A stretch of DNA of 64,000 nt from an uncultured SAR116 cluster alpha proteobacterium (GCA_902547925.1 CACCQD010000005.1:1-64000); one strand, 5' to 3'. Shown: positions 23,349 through 33,800, numbered from the stretch's first letter. Notes: generated by a model from the letters alone, not told the origin. Program-made: numbers and translations.

Positions 23349-24728
23349 ATGAAAATTGTCATATGTGGTGCCGGTCTTGTCGGCAGTGCGATTGCCAGTC
23401 ATTTGTCGGAAGAGCATAACGACGTCACAGTCGTTGACGCCTCGCAGGAGAACATCCAGCGCCTCACCGATCAGGTTGATGTGCATGGCGTTGTCGGTGT
23501 TGCCTCGCATCCGGACAGGCTTGCCGAGGCCGGCGTTGGCGATGCTGAACTGCTCATTGCAGTGACCGAGTCGGATGAGATCAACATGGTCGCCTGTCAG
23601 GTCAGCCACACGATTTTTAACACTCCGGTAAAAATTGCCCGGATCCGTAGCCAGGCCTATCTCAATCCGCTCTATGGCGATCTTTACGCGCCGGATGACA
23701 TGCCGATTGACCATATCATTTCGCCGGAACGCGAGGTGTCGGCGGCCGTCTCGAACCAGCTGCGTGTTCCTGGCGCCTTTGACGTCAAGGATATGTGCGA
23801 TGGCAAGATGAACCTTGTCGGTGTGCTGTTAACCGATGACAGCCCCATTCGAGATGTCTCGCTGCGTCATCTGACCAATTTGTTCCCCGATCTGTTGATC
23901 ACCGTGCTGGCGATTATTCGTGATGGCAAGGTGGTGATCCCGCGGTCAGGCAACGAATCCATGCAGACAGGTGATCGTGTCTATTTTGTCTGCGATGCCA
24001 CACATCTGCACAGGGCCATGGCGAGCTTTGGTCATGAGGAGCCAGAGGCGCGCTCGGTGGTGATTGCTGGCGGCGGTAGCATTGGCCAGATGCTCGCCCG
24101 TGAGATTGGCAGCAATTTTGAGAACACCGTGTTGCAGATCATTGAGTTGCATGCCTCGCGCGCCCGCACCCTTGCCGAGGAACTACAAAACACTGGCATT
24201 ATCAATGGCGATGCACTCGACAGCGCCATCCTGCGTGAGGCAGGTGTTCATAACACCGAAACCTTCGTGTCGGTGACCGAGGATGATGAGGTCAATATCC
24301 TCTCGGCATTGCTGGCCAAACGAACGGGGGCCAAACATGCGGTGGCGCTGATCAATATTCCCGGCTTCATTCCCCTGGTCGGAACGCTTGGTGTTGATGC
24401 CGTGATCAACCCGTCACAGATCACCGTATCCTCCATCCTCGAACATGTCCGGCGGGGACGGATCAGGGATGTGCATCCGGTGATCGAGGATTTGGGTGAG
24501 GTGTTGGAGGCAGAGGCACTGCCATCCTCGCTGCTTGTTGGCAAGCCGCTGCGCCTTGCAAAAATTCCAAAGGGCATTGCCGTTGGCGGTGTTCTGCGCG
24601 ATGGCCAGGTGATTGCGGCGCGGGGTGATACGGTGATCGAGTCCGGCGATACGGTGGTGATTTTCGCCGCGCGCGGAAAAATCACCCAGGTTGAGAAGCT
24701 GCTGTCGGTGCGCCTCGATATATTCTAG
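23349..24728 (+). CDS. trkA: Trk potassium uptake protein TrkA
   Basis: Peripheral NAD(H)-binding gating subunit of the Trk/Ktr K+ importer. The 459-residue protein is a tandem of two RCK halves: RCK-N1 with KIVICGAGLVGSAIASHL, RCK-C1 (residues ~140-220), RCK-N2 with VVIAGGGSIGQMLAREI, and RCK-C2 at the end. The channel subunit TrkH is not in the window. The order ntrBC-ntrYX-trkA-hfq is widely conserved in alphaproteobacteria. Confidence 0.95.
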   Translation: MKIVICGAGLVGSAIASHLSEEHNDVTVVDASQENIQRLTDQVDVHGVVGVASHPDRLAEAGVGDAELLIAVTESDEINMVACQVSHTIFNTPVKIARIRSQAYLNPLYGDLYAPDDMPIDHIISPEREVSAAVSNQLRVPGAFDVKDMCDGKMNLVGVLLTDDSPIRDVSLRHLTNLFPDLLITVLAIIRDGKVVIPRSGNESMQTGDRVYFVCDATHLHRAMASFGHEEPEARSVVIAGGGSIGQMLAREIGSNFENTVLQIIELHASRARTLAEELQNTGIINGDALDSAILREAGVHNTETFVSVTEDDEVNILSALLAKRTGAKHAVALINIPGFIPLVGTLGVDAVINPSQITVSSILEHVRRGRIRDVHPVIEDLGEVLEAEALPSSLLVGKPLRLAKIPKGIAVGGVLRDGQVIAARGDTVIESGDTVVIFAARGKITQVEKLLSVRLDIF

Positions 24729-24769
24729 TCACTCTCCGATTTATTCTGCCAAACCGCGCCGTGTCCCCA

Positions 24770-24798
24770 TTGTGGAATGTTGCGCGACTGTGTAGTCT
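24770..24798 (+). promoter_or_regulatory. Sigma70-type promoter candidate for hfq
   Basis: TTGTGG (24770-24775), a 17-base spacer and TAGTCT (24793-24798) lie 25 bases upstream of the hfq ATG, with GGGGGAG as ribosome binding site in between. Motif evidence only. Confidence 0.35.
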
Positions 24799-24822
24799 AA
24801 CGGCAAATGGGGGGAGTAAATA

Positions 24823-25074
24823 ATGGCCGGAGATAAGAGCCGAAATCTTCAAGAACTGTTTTTAAACAATGTACGCAAGTCGCATGCAGCCGTGACCGTC
24901 TTTTTGGTCAACGGTGTGAAATTGCAGGGTGTGATCACCTGGTTTGACAATTTCTCGATCCTGTTGCGTCGGGACCAGCATGTACAGCTCGTTTATAAGC
25001 ACGCAATCTCAACAATCATGCCGGTATCGCCAATCCAGATGCAGGAACTTGATGGTGAGGATTCCGAAGAATAG
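24823..25074 (+). CDS. hfq: RNA chaperone Hfq
   Basis: Hexameric Sm-like protein that pairs small RNAs with mRNAs. The 83 residues contain the Sm1 motif ([31 protein letters not shown] with its internal [14 protein letters not shown]) and the Sm2 motif ([10 protein letters not shown]). The C-terminal tail is short and acidic, as in other alphaproteobacteria. The hflX gene that often follows hfq is absent; an inositol-phosphatase-family gene comes next. Confidence 0.96.
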   Translation: MAGDKSRNLQELFLNNVRKSHAAVTVFLVNGVKLQGVITWFDNFSILLRRDQHVQLVYKHAISTIMPVSPIQMQELDGEDSEE

Positions 25075-25081
25075 CAAGAGA

Positions 25082-25249
25082 CCAGCCAAAGACTGGCCAG
25101 AGGTTAACCAAAGGCCAGCCAAAGATCAGCTTGCGGCGAGCCAAAGACCAGCTTAAGACCAGATTCATGGATGATTTGATCGCCGGTTGGAAATGAAGGC
25201 CGGCTGGAAGTTAGGGGCTTTGGAAGTGACGGCTGGTTGGAAATGAGGG
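25082..25249 (+). repeat. Two families of short degenerate repeats between hfq and the next gene
   Basis: The first family is built on CCAGCCAAAGA-like units (near 25082, 25116 and 25139). The second is GGTTGGAAATGAAGG (25185-25199) and GGTTGGAAATGAGGG (25235-25249). The last copy contains the GAGGG that acts as ribosome binding site for the following gene, so duplication has copied a translation signal. No ORF is supported here. Confidence 0.65.
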
Positions 25250-25255
25250 ACTTTT

Positions 25256-26080
25256 ATGCGTACCATTCCGCGTGACGCCGTGGGGCGTCTGTTGGCCGAA
25301 GTTGCCGATACTGCCATCCTCCCGCGCTATCAGAATCTGCGTGATGATGATATTTCTACAAAATCCTCAGAAACCGATTTTGTCACCATTGCCGACCGCG
25401 AGGCTGAGGTGTGGCTGACACCGCGCCTGCAATCCATCCTTGATTGCCCGGTGATTGGCGAGGAGGCCGTGGCGCTTAACCCGGGTTTGCGTGACCAGGC
25501 CGGAACCGGCCCGGTCTGGACGGTCGATCCGGTTGATGGCACCGCCAATTTCGTCAAAGGCAATGAGCGCTTCTGCGTCATGGTCGCCCTTGCAAGTGAT
25601 GGCGTGCCCCAGCAAAGCTGGATCTGGCTGCCGCTGGAACGGGCGCTCTATCACGCTGTCGCTGGTGGCGGTGCTGAGAAGGTGCTTGATGGCACCACAA
25701 GCTCCCTTAGCGCTGCGGCCTCATCCCCGTCCTTTGACGCGCTTGTCGGCGGCGGCAATGTAAAGGGGCTTGAGGGGGAGCAGAAAGACCTCATCCAGCA
25801 GCGTTTGCGCACCCTGCCAGGCCGCCGCTTTACCGGCAGCGCCGGTGTGCAGGCAAGCATGCTGGCCAGCGGCCGTGATGATTATATGGCGCATGGTCGC
25901 TGTACGCCGTGGGACCACGCCCCTGTTGATTTGCTATGCCGTGAGGCCGGATGTCACGCCGCGATGGTGACGACGGGCGGGCCCTATCACACAGGCAATA
26001 ACGAGCCTTTCATGGTTACCGCCAATCAGGACATATGGAACCACCTTGCCGACACGCTATGGGCCGGATTCGGCGCATAG
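25256..26080 (+). CDS. Inositol monophosphatase family phosphatase (possible histidinol-phosphatase)
   Basis: Mg2+-dependent phosphatase of the IMPase fold, 274 residues. Metal-binding motifs are visible: EETD/SETDFVTIADREAE (the first part reads SETDFVTIADRE), GEEAV, WTVDPVDGTANFVKGNERFCV, and the late PWDHAPVDLLCREAG. Related alphaproteobacterial proteins act on inositol phosphate, 3'-phosphoadenosine 5'-phosphate or histidinol phosphate (HisN). The sequence alone does not decide between them. Start ATG at 25256 has GAGGG upstream. Confidence 0.85.
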   Translation: MRTIPRDAVGRLLAEVADTAILPRYQNLRDDDISTKSSETDFVTIADREAEVWLTPRLQSILDCPVIGEEAVALNPGLRDQAGTGPVWTVDPVDGTANFVKGNERFCVMVALASDGVPQQSWIWLPLERALYHAVAGGGAEKVLDGTTSSLSAAASSPSFDALVGGGNVKGLEGEQKDLIQQRLRTLPGRRFTGSAGVQASMLASGRDDYMAHGRCTPWDHAPVDLLCREAGCHAAMVTTGGPYHTGNNEPFMVTANQDIWNHLADTLWAGFGA

Positions 26081-26095
26081 GCACGTCTCACCAGC

Positions 26096-27049
26096 CTAAT
26101 CGGCCTTACCACATGACTTATCAACCTTGTCAGCCCTGTCAGCCTTATCAGGTGACCGGCCAGATTTTGTAGTACGCTTGGCTTCCTGCCAGAGGGACTC
26201 CATTTCTTCCAGGGATGAATCCTCAACAGTTTTATTATATTTTTTGATATTTTGTTCGATATACCTAAATCTTTGCTCAAACTTCTGATTGCAGCCGAGC
26301 AAGGCTGTTTCCGGGTCAACGCCTGCCTTGCGGGCGATGTTCACCGCGACAAACAGAATGTCGCCAACTTCGTCGCTGATTTTCTGCCTGTCGGCGGTGC
26401 CGGCGCTGAGTTCGGCCTCCAACTCGGCAGTCTCCTCATGCAGCTTGTCGCGCAGCTGGGCAAATGTCGGCCAGTCAAAGCCAACGCGCGCCGCCCGTTT
26501 CTGCAGCTTCAGCGCCCGCAGCATTGGTGAAAGGCCGATGGCTATATTGTCTAGCACGCCGGTTTTGCCCTTGGCGGACCGTTCCTCAGCTTTGATCTCT
26601 TCCCAGATCTGTTTTTGCCCGTCTGCATTTGGTCTTGTCGCATTTGGTATGTCGGAGTCGTCAGTGAAAATATGCGGATGCCGGGTAATCATTTTTTCCG
26701 AGATGCTGGTGGCGATATCGGCAAGGTCGAAATGCCCTGCTTCCTCAGCGATTCGGGCCTGAAACACCACTTGCAGCAGTAGATCACCCAATTCATCGCG
26801 GATATCCTCCAGACTGCCGCGCTGGATGGCGTCGGCTGTCTCATAGGCCTCCTCGATTGTGTAGGGGGCAATCGTCTCAAAGGTCTGTTTTACATCCCAC
26901 GGACATCCCGTTTCCGGGTCGCGCAGCTGGACCATGATGTCAATGATCCGGCGCAGGGCGGCATCGGTGCGGGTGATGCTGGCGGTCCTGTGCGCGGTGC
27001 TGCTTGTTTTGCTAAGGGGTGTGGTGGAATTGGGGCTGGGATTTTGCAT
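26096..27049 (-). CDS. mazG: Nucleoside triphosphate pyrophosphohydrolase MazG
   Basis: Hydrolyses non-canonical or excess NTPs to NMP and pyrophosphate. The 317 residues contain two MazG repeats: the first with DPETGCPWDVKQTFETIAPYTIEEAYE and the EExxE...DELGD metal motif (LEDIRDELGDLLLQVVFQA), the second with KISDEVGDILFVAVNIARK. It is longer than the usual ~265 residues owing to a Ser/Thr-rich N-terminus and a basic/acidic C-tail (SPDKADRADKVDKSCGKAD) whose codons are an imperfect 9-12-bp repeat. Convergent with the phosphatase gene. Confidence 0.92.
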   Translation of the reverse strand: MQNPSPNSTTPLSKTSSTAHRTASITRTDAALRRIIDIMVQLRDPETGCPWDVKQTFETIAPYTIEEAYETADAIQRGSLEDIRDELGDLLLQVVFQARIAEEAGHFDLADIATSISEKMITRHPHIFTDDSDIPNATRPNADGQKQIWEEIKAEERSAKGKTGVLDNIAIGLSPMLRALKLQKRAARVGFDWPTFAQLRDKLHEETAELEAELSAGTADRQKISDEVGDILFVAVNIARKAGVDPETALLGCNQKFEQRFRYIEQNIKKYNKTVEDSSLEEMESLWQEAKRTTKSGRSPDKADRADKVDKSCGKAD

Positions 27050-27224
27050 GGCAACAGTGTAGAACAGAAAATCGAATAACGGAACAATGATGGCACACCG
27101 ATTTTGTCGATTGCCTGCTTTTAAATTTATTTTTGGCGCATATATCCGTATAGGGCAAATAGTCGGATAGACATGTGGTCATAGGCGTCTCCGTGACACG
27201 GCAACAGCTTTAAAAGGCAGTTTC

Positions 27225-28007
27225 ATGAACGCAAAGGGTAACCCCAGCACAACGCGCAAGCCCGGATTTTTTGGCCGTCTGCGCTCTTGGTTCTTCACCG
27301 GCATTCTGGTGACGGCACCGGTGCTGCTCACAGTTTACATCACCTGGGCCGCGATCCAGCTTATTGACGGACAGGTCGTCAGCCTGTTGCCGGTGCTAAA
27401 GGATTGGAGCGGGTTGCAGATCCCGGGTGTCGGGCTTGTCGTCGGCGTTGTCCTGATCACCCTGATCGGTGCTGTGGCCGCCGGTTTTCTGGGGCGCTGG
27501 ATTATCAGGCTTGGTGAATCAATGCTCAACCGGATGCCGGTGGTGCGCACCATCTATGGTGCCAGCAAGCAGATTCTGGAAACGATCATTTCTAGCCAGT
27601 CAGACGCATTCCGCGAGGTCGTCCTTGTTGAATATCCCCGCAAGGAATTGTGGGTCATCGGTTTCGTCACCGGCGGAACGAAAGGCGAAGTGCGCCGTCT
27701 GGTCGATAAGGACATGGTCAATGTCTTTGTCCCGACAACGCCCAACCCCACCTCGGGTTTCCTGCTGTTCTGCCCCCGGTCCGAGGTCATCTTCATGGAG
27801 ATGAGTGTTGAGGAAGCGGTCAAGCTGGTTGTTTCTGGTGGGATCGTAACCCCGCCCGATGGTGGCAAGGCCGCGTCTGCCCGCAAAGCCGCCAAAAAAT
27901 CTGCCAAAAAATCTGCCAAAAAATCTGCCAAAAAATCTGCCAAAAAAGCCAGTGCCAAAAAAGCAGTCACAAAGAAAGTGGCTGCCAAAAAAGAAACGAC
28001 AAGCTGA
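27225..28007 (+). CDS. DUF502 membrane protein with Lys/Ala-rich repeat tail
   Basis: 260 residues. The DUF502 core (about 10-205) has two membrane segments (LRSWFFTGILVTAPVLLTVYITW and VVGVVLITLIGAVAAGFLGRW) and the motifs RMPVVRTIYGASKQILE and VFVPTTPNPTSGFLLFCPRSEV. The molecular function of this family is not established. From about residue 215 the tail is a histone-H1-like run of Ala/Lys/Ser repeats (five AKKS units), encoded by a 12-bp tandem array (27891-27950). A strongly basic tail on a membrane protein would face the cytosol or bind acidic polymers; this is inference. Confidence 0.85.
   Translation: MNAKGNPSTTRKPGFFGRLRSWFFTGILVTAPVLLTVYITWAAIQLIDGQVVSLLPVLKDWSGLQIPGVGLVVGVVLITLIGAVAAGFLGRWIIRLGESMLNRMPVVRTIYGASKQILETIISSQSDAFREVVLVEYPRKELWVIGFVTGGTKGEVRRLVDKDMVNVFVPTTPNPTSGFLLFCPRSEVIFMEMSVEEAVKLVVSGGIVTPPDGGKAASARKAAKKSAKKSAKKSAKKSAKKASAKKAVTKKVAAKKETTS
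27891..27950 (+). repeat. 12-bp tandem array inside the DUF502 gene
   Basis: GCCAAAAAATCT is repeated four times exactly (27891-27938), with a fifth variant unit (GCCAAAAAAGCC), each encoding Ala-Lys-Lys-Ser/Ala. The length is divisible by three, so copy-number change would lengthen or shorten the basic tail without a frameshift. The A-runs make it prone to slippage. Confidence 0.9.
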
Positions 28008-28045
28008 CGCCAGCCTGATACCAGCCAACAGCCTGATACCATCCC

Positions 28046-30175
28046 CTAACCTGACGCCAGAAAGCGTACCGCCTCATCGCGTTCAAACAGGCTGAGCAGC
28101 ATGTCCCGGTGCGCTGCCTTCGTCTGGCCGGCGGCAAGCATATGCTGCGCCTCATGTCTAGCGAGTGACAACAGATCGCGATGCGCCGACAGATCGGCCA
28201 GCACAAATTCGGGAACGCCTGATTGCCGCTGGCCCAGGAACTCGCCCGGGCCGCGCAGTTCCAGATCCTCCTCGGCGATGACAAAGCCGTCATTTGTCTC
28301 GCGCATCACCGCAAGGCGGCGGCTTGCCGTTTCTGACATCGGCCCATGATAGACCAGCAGACAGGAGGATTGCGTATCACTGCGGCCAACACGGCCGCGC
28401 AGCTGGTGCAGTTGCGCCAGCCCAAAACGTTCCGCATGTTCTATCACGATGATGCTGGCCTCAGGTATATCGACGCCAACCTCGACAACCGTTGTCGCAA
28501 CGAGCAATTGGGCGCTGCCATCGCGAAAGGCGGTCATTGCGGCGTCACGGTCATCGGCTTTCATCTTGCCATGCGCTAATGCAACCTGCTGGTCGGGCAG
28601 GGCGCGCACAAGGCTGGCATGCCGGTTCTCGGCGGCGGTAACGTCGATCTTATCCGATTCCTCGACCAGCGGACAGATCCAATAGGCGCGCTTGCCTGCG
28701 GCCAGCGCCCGCCCAAGCCCGGCAATCACCTCGCCAAGCCTGTCATCCGGCATCACCCTTGTGTCGATCGGCAGGCGGCCAGCCGGCTTTTCATCGAGGC
28801 GGGAATGATCAAGATCGCCATAGGCTGTCATTGCCAGCGAGCGCGGGATCGGCGTTGCCGTCATCACGATCACATCAACGCCCGTGCCTTTCTGGCCGAG
28901 GATGATCCGCTGGCGCACGCCAAACCGGTGCTGCTCGTCAACCACGGCGAGGCCAAGATCGGCAAAGCGCACATCCTCGGACAACAGCGCATGCGTTCCC
29001 ACAACCAGCGAAATCTCGCCACTGGCCAGCCCGGCGGTGATCTCGCTGCGCTTACCGCCAGCCCCACCAACACCAACACTTCCTGCTCGCCCACGCCCCT
29101 TGCCAAGCAGCAGCGCCGCCTCCCAGCCAAGCGGTGCCAACAGGCCGTTGATCGTCTTGTGGTGTTGGCGCGCCAATACCTCGGTCGGGGCCAGCAACGC
29201 CGCCTGCGCGCCGCTCTCCACCGCCTGCAACATCGCCATCAGCGCCACCAGCGTCTTGCCCGACCCGACATCGCCCTGCAGCATCCGCAACATCCGTGTC
29301 GTGCTGCACTGATCCTCGCAAATTTCGGCAATGGCCCGATCCTGCGCCCCTGTCAAGTTGAAGGGTAGAGCCGCGCGCAACGCGTCTGTCAGCGCGCCCG
29401 TGCCGGCAAAGCGGCGTCCGGGTGTGCTGTCGCTGGCACGTTGGCGGACCATCAAGAGCGCCAGCTGGTTTGCCAGCAATTCATCAAAGGCAAGCCGCGC
29501 CCGGGCCGGGTGTGTCGGCGCCAGATTGGCATCGCTCTGCGGGTTGTGGGCGGTTACAAGCGCGGCATCAAAGCTCGGCCAGTCTCTGTCTCTGATGATT
29601 GTCTCCGGAATCCATTCCACCAGAACCGGCACCTGGTCCAGCGCCCCGGTGATCGCACGGCGTAGCACCTTTGGCGTCAACCCGGCGGTCAGCGGATAGA
29701 CTGGCTCAAAGACCGGCATTGTCGCCGCCTCGCTTGGCTTGATCACATGGTCGGGGTGCGCCATTTGGATTCGGCTCTGGAAATGCTCGGCGCGGCCAGA
29801 GACAAGGCGGCGCTCACCAACCGGCAGCAACCGCGTGATATAATCATCCCGCGCATGAAAGAACACCAGCTCAAGCTGTCCCGTCTCGTTCTCACACAGC
29901 ACGCGCCAAGGGCGGCGCACGCCGCGCGGCGGTTGATCATGCTTGATCACCAGCACATCAAAGGTCGCTACCGCGCCATCTTCAACCTCGTTCAACGCCG
30001 GCCGGGCGCTGCGGTTGATCAGGCCGATGGGCAGGTGCCGCAGGACATCAATCACATGCGTGCCAATCCGCTTTTCCAGAACGCCGGCCAGCTTTGCGCC
30101 AACGCCCGGCAGCGCTGTCGTCGCGGCAAATAGCGGAAAAATCTCCCGGGGGCGTTTTGGGCGCATTGCCTGCAT
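28046..30175 (-). CDS. recG: ATP-dependent DNA helicase RecG
   Basis: Branch-migration helicase that remodels stalled forks and Holliday junctions. The 709 residues have the N-terminal wedge/OB domain (with PIGLINRS and the RPWRVLCENETGQLELVFFHA OB strand), then helicase motifs: Walker A GDVGSGKTLVALMAML, motif II VVDEQHRFGVRQR, motif III MTATPIPRSL, and motif VI QLRGRVGRSDTQSSC. The start at 30175 is not supported by a strong ribosome site; 30166 is possible. Divergent from sdhE-mfd, a common alphaproteobacterial layout. Confidence 0.95.
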   Translation of the reverse strand: MQAMRPKRPREIFPLFAATTALPGVGAKLAGVLEKRIGTHVIDVLRHLPIGLINRSARPALNEVEDGAVATFDVLVIKHDQPPRGVRRPWRVLCENETGQLELVFFHARDDYITRLLPVGERRLVSGRAEHFQSRIQMAHPDHVIKPSEAATMPVFEPVYPLTAGLTPKVLRRAITGALDQVPVLVEWIPETIIRDRDWPSFDAALVTAHNPQSDANLAPTHPARARLAFDELLANQLALLMVRQRASDSTPGRRFAGTGALTDALRAALPFNLTGAQDRAIAEICEDQCSTTRMLRMLQGDVGSGKTLVALMAMLQAVESGAQAALLAPTEVLARQHHKTINGLLAPLGWEAALLLGKGRGRAGSVGVGGAGGKRSEITAGLASGEISLVVGTHALLSEDVRFADLGLAVVDEQHRFGVRQRIILGQKGTGVDVIVMTATPIPRSLAMTAYGDLDHSRLDEKPAGRLPIDTRVMPDDRLGEVIAGLGRALAAGKRAYWICPLVEESDKIDVTAAENRHASLVRALPDQQVALAHGKMKADDRDAAMTAFRDGSAQLLVATTVVEVGVDIPEASIIVIEHAERFGLAQLHQLRGRVGRSDTQSSCLLVYHGPMSETASRRLAVMRETNDGFVIAEEDLELRGPGEFLGQRQSGVPEFVLADLSAHRDLLSLARHEAQHMLAAGQTKAAHRDMLLSLFERDEAVRFLASG

Positions 30176-30540
30176 GGGCTGCTTTGCCTGCTCTCGTGCC
30201 TTGGTTTCGCGTCTTTGTTATCTGGGCGCGGTCCAGCTATTGCTTTGCCGGATTGCGGTCTTTGGCATGTCATTCAACGCCGCCAGAAACGACTGGAGCT
30301 GACAACAGCCGCGCCCAAAATAACAGAAAAGCTGACAATGATGCAAAGCAACAATCATCGCCATGGCGGCTGGATTTGCCAGAGGGGTTTTGTTCTGCTT
30401 GCTTTAGCCGGGCAAATCCCCATATTGCGAACAGACGAGACGCGGCGGTGCCTCTTTTGCAGGGCTGTGCGTCCGTTTGGGGGCAAAACAAAACAAGATC
30501 AACAAGTTAAGATCAACAGAACAGGATCAAGAGGGCGGTC
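30176..30540. promoter_or_regulatory. Divergent recG/sdhE intergenic region
   Basis: 365 bases without a supported gene. It should contain promoters for recG (leftward) and sdhE-mfd (rightward). AAGATCAACA occurs twice (30495-30504 and 30509-30518) followed by a third variant (AGGATCAAG), just before the sdhE ribosome site AGAGGG. No operator was recognised. Confidence 0.35.
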
Positions 30541-30795
30541 GTGGACGAACAGAGAAGCAACCGGTTGCGCCGCCTTGTCTATCAGGCAAGCTATACCGGC
30601 ATGAAGGAAACCGACCTTTTGCTTGGGCATTTCGCCAAGGCCCATCTGCACGGTCTCAGCGACCGGCAGCTTGATGATTTTGAGGCGTTGCTGGTTGCTG
30701 GTGATGACCGCATCCATGCCTGGGTGATGGAAAGTGAGCCATTGCCAGATGCCTATGACACAGATGTTTTTCACTTAATTAAAAACTTTAAATAA
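30541..30795 (+). CDS. sdhE: Succinate dehydrogenase FAD assembly factor SdhE
   Basis: 84-residue protein that promotes covalent flavinylation of SdhA. It has the family's defining RGxxE-like region in altered form (RRLVYQASYTGMKETDLLLGHFA; the usual RGMKE reads TGMKE), followed by the helical LSDRQLDDFEALL segment and a D-x-x-W stretch (DDRIHAW). The start is GTG at 30541 behind AGAGGG. It sits 13 bases before mfd. Replacement of the Arg in RG is unusual, since that Arg is normally conserved and contacts SdhA. Confidence 0.87.
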   Translation: MDEQRSNRLRRLVYQASYTGMKETDLLLGHFAKAHLHGLSDRQLDDFEALLVAGDDRIHAWVMESEPLPDAYDTDVFHLIKNFK

Positions 30796-30808
30796 ACGTC
30801 AATAGATA

Positions 30809-33800
30809 ATGAAATTTATTAATAAAATTGAATTTTCAAGCCAGATCTGGGGCTGTCCAGACGGTGCCAATATGCTCGCGCTTGCCGATCGTGTTGGCGC
30901 TGGTGGGCCGCTTGTCTATGTCGCCCGTGATGATGTGCGGATGATGGCGATGCGCGATGCGTTGGCGCTTCTGCTGCCGCAGGCTGAGGTGCTGATTTTT
31001 CCGGCGTGGGATTGTCTGCCCTTTGATCGTCTCTCGCCGCAGGGCAGCCTTGTCGGCCAGCGCATTGAAACATTGGCGCGTCTGCGTGGGCTGATCCCTG
31101 CCCCCGACAACGACCCAGACCACACCAAAAACAAAGACACCGCCAACCCCCCAGCCGTGCTGCTGACCACGGTCAATGCCTTCATCCAGCGTGTGCCGCC
31201 GCAGACCTATTTCGCTGACCAGGCGCTCACCTTGACTCCTGGCGATGAAATCGGTCCGGCCGGTCTTGCCTCCTTTCTTGGCAACCTCAATTATCTGCGC
31301 ACCGATACGGTCCGCGAGACCGGTGAATTTGCCGTTCGCGGCGGGATTGTCGATATTTTTCCACCGGGCAGCCCATCGCCAGTCAGGCTGGATTTTTTCG
31401 GCGATGAGCTTGAAACGATCCGCAATTTTGATGCCGCCACCCAGCGCGGCGGTGAGACATGCCCGCATCTGACGCTGCGCCCGGTTGCCGAGTTCCAGCT
31501 CGATGCCGAAACCATCGAACGCTTTCGCAGTGGTTATCTCGTTGCGTTTGGCGCTGCGGCCAGCCGTGACAGCCTTTATGAATCGGTGTCTGCCGGGCGC
31601 ATGCATCCGGGTGTGGAACATTGGCTGCCATTGTTTCACGCCAATTTGCACACTCTGTCGGATTATTGTCCGGGCTGGCACATCTATCTCGATCACGAGG
31701 CTGATGGTGCCATTGCCGCCCGGTTTGATCAGATTATGGATTTCCATCAGGCCCGCTATGAGAGCGACACCGGCGATGGCAGCGCGCCCTACCGCCCGCT
31801 TCCCGCCGACCAGCTCTTCCTTCGCCGTGAGGAGGCCGAATCTCAGCTGGCGTCGGCCTGCCGTCTTTTTCAATTTGCAGCGTCCAGCCCTGATGGAGCC
31901 AAAACCGGCGATGCCGGCGGGCGGGCGGGTCTGGTCTTTTCCCGGTCACGCGCTGCTGGCACCAGCACCGTTGCCGAGGTCGCACAGGCCATCCAGAGCG
32001 AGCGCGGCGCGGCCAACAGGCCGATTTTGCTGACCGTATCGGGCGAGGGCGCGGCGGCGCGTCTTGATGATCTGCTGACCCCGCATCTGGGGCCCGGGGG
32101 GCTTGCGACCATTGACCGGCTAGACGCCATTGCCGGTCCCGGTGTGTATCTGATGCAATGGGGGCTGGAAACCGGCTTTCAGACTGACAATCTGCTGGTG
32201 ATCAGCGAGACCGATATTTTTGGCCAGCGTCTGTCCCGCCCCCAGGCCAAGCGCGCCCGGGGTGATGATTTCCTGCGTGAGGTCAGCTCGCTCGAAACCG
32301 GCGACCTTGTCGTTCATGCCGAACATGGCATTGGCCGTTATGAGGGTTTGGTAATCATCAATTCCTCGGGTGGGGCGCATGATTGCCTGCAACTGATCTA
32401 TGCCGGGGGCGACAAGCTCTATCTGCCGGTCGAGAACATCGAGATGCTGTCCCGCTATGGGAATACCGGCGGTGACTCCCAGCTTGATCGTCTTGGCGGT
32501 GCCGCCTGGCAGGCGCGTGTCGCCCGGATCAAGGGCCGTGTGCGGATCATGGCTGAACAATTGATCAAGATCGCCGCCCAACGCCAGACAGCCAATGCCG
32601 AACCACTGTCAATTCAGGACGGACCCTATGCCGAATTCTGTGACCGGTTCGGCTTTGTCGAGACTGAGGACCAGATCAATGCCATCGCCGATGTTGTTGG
32701 CGATCTGGCGTCAGGCAAGGCAACGGACCGGCTGATCTGCGGCGATGTTGGTTTTGGCAAGACCGAGGTCGCGCTGCGCGCCGCTTTCATTGCTGCCATG
32801 TCGGGCTATCAGGTCGCGCTGGTTGCGCCGACAACGCTTCTGGCACGCCAGCATGGTCGCGTCTTTGCTGACCGTTTTGCCGGCTTTCCGATAAAGATCG
32901 GAGTGCTGTCGCGGATGACGCCAACCGCCACCGCCAAACAAACCAGAGCCGACATGGAAACCGGCGATGTTCAGATCGTCATCGGCACCCATGCGCTGCT
33001 GGCAAAATCCATCAAATTTAACAATCTCGGGCTGTTAATTGTCGATGAGGAACAGCATTTTGGCGTCGGCCAGAAAGAACGTTTGAAGGAATTGCGCGGC
33101 GATATCCATGTTGTCACCCTCTCGGCAACGCCAATCCCCCGCACCCTGCAAATGGCTTTATCCGGGGTGCGTGAAATGTCACTCATTGCCACACCGCCTG
33201 TTGACCGGCTGGCTGTGCGCACCTTTGTTGGCCCCTGGGACGGCGTTGTCCTTCGTGAGGCAATCCAGCGCGAGATGTTCCGTGGCGGCCAGATTTTCTG
33301 CGTCTGTCCGCGAATTGACGATCTTCAGCGTGTCTATGACCGGGTGACAAAACTGGCGCCCGAAGCCCGCATTCTCTCGGCGCATGGCCGGATGGCGGCA
33401 AGCGAGCTTGATGATGTGATGACACGCTTTGCCGATGGTGAGGCGGATATCCTGCTCTCCACCAATATCGTTGAATCCGGTATCGACATTCCGTCCGCCA
33501 ACACCATGATCATCCAACGCGCCGATATGTTTGGCCTCTCCCAGCTCTATCAGCTGCGTGGCCGTGTTGGCCGGGGACGTCAACGCGCCTATGCCTATCT
33601 GACCTCGGATCCGAACCGTCTGCTCACGCCGCAGGCGCGCCGCCGGCTGGAGGTGATGCAGACTCTGGATACATTGGGGGCCGGCTTCACTCTGGCGTCC
33701 TACGATATGGACATTCGCGGGGCGGGCAATTTGTTGGGGGATGAACAATCCGGCCATGTCCGCGAGGTCGGCGTCGAGCTTTATCAAGAGATGCTGCGCC

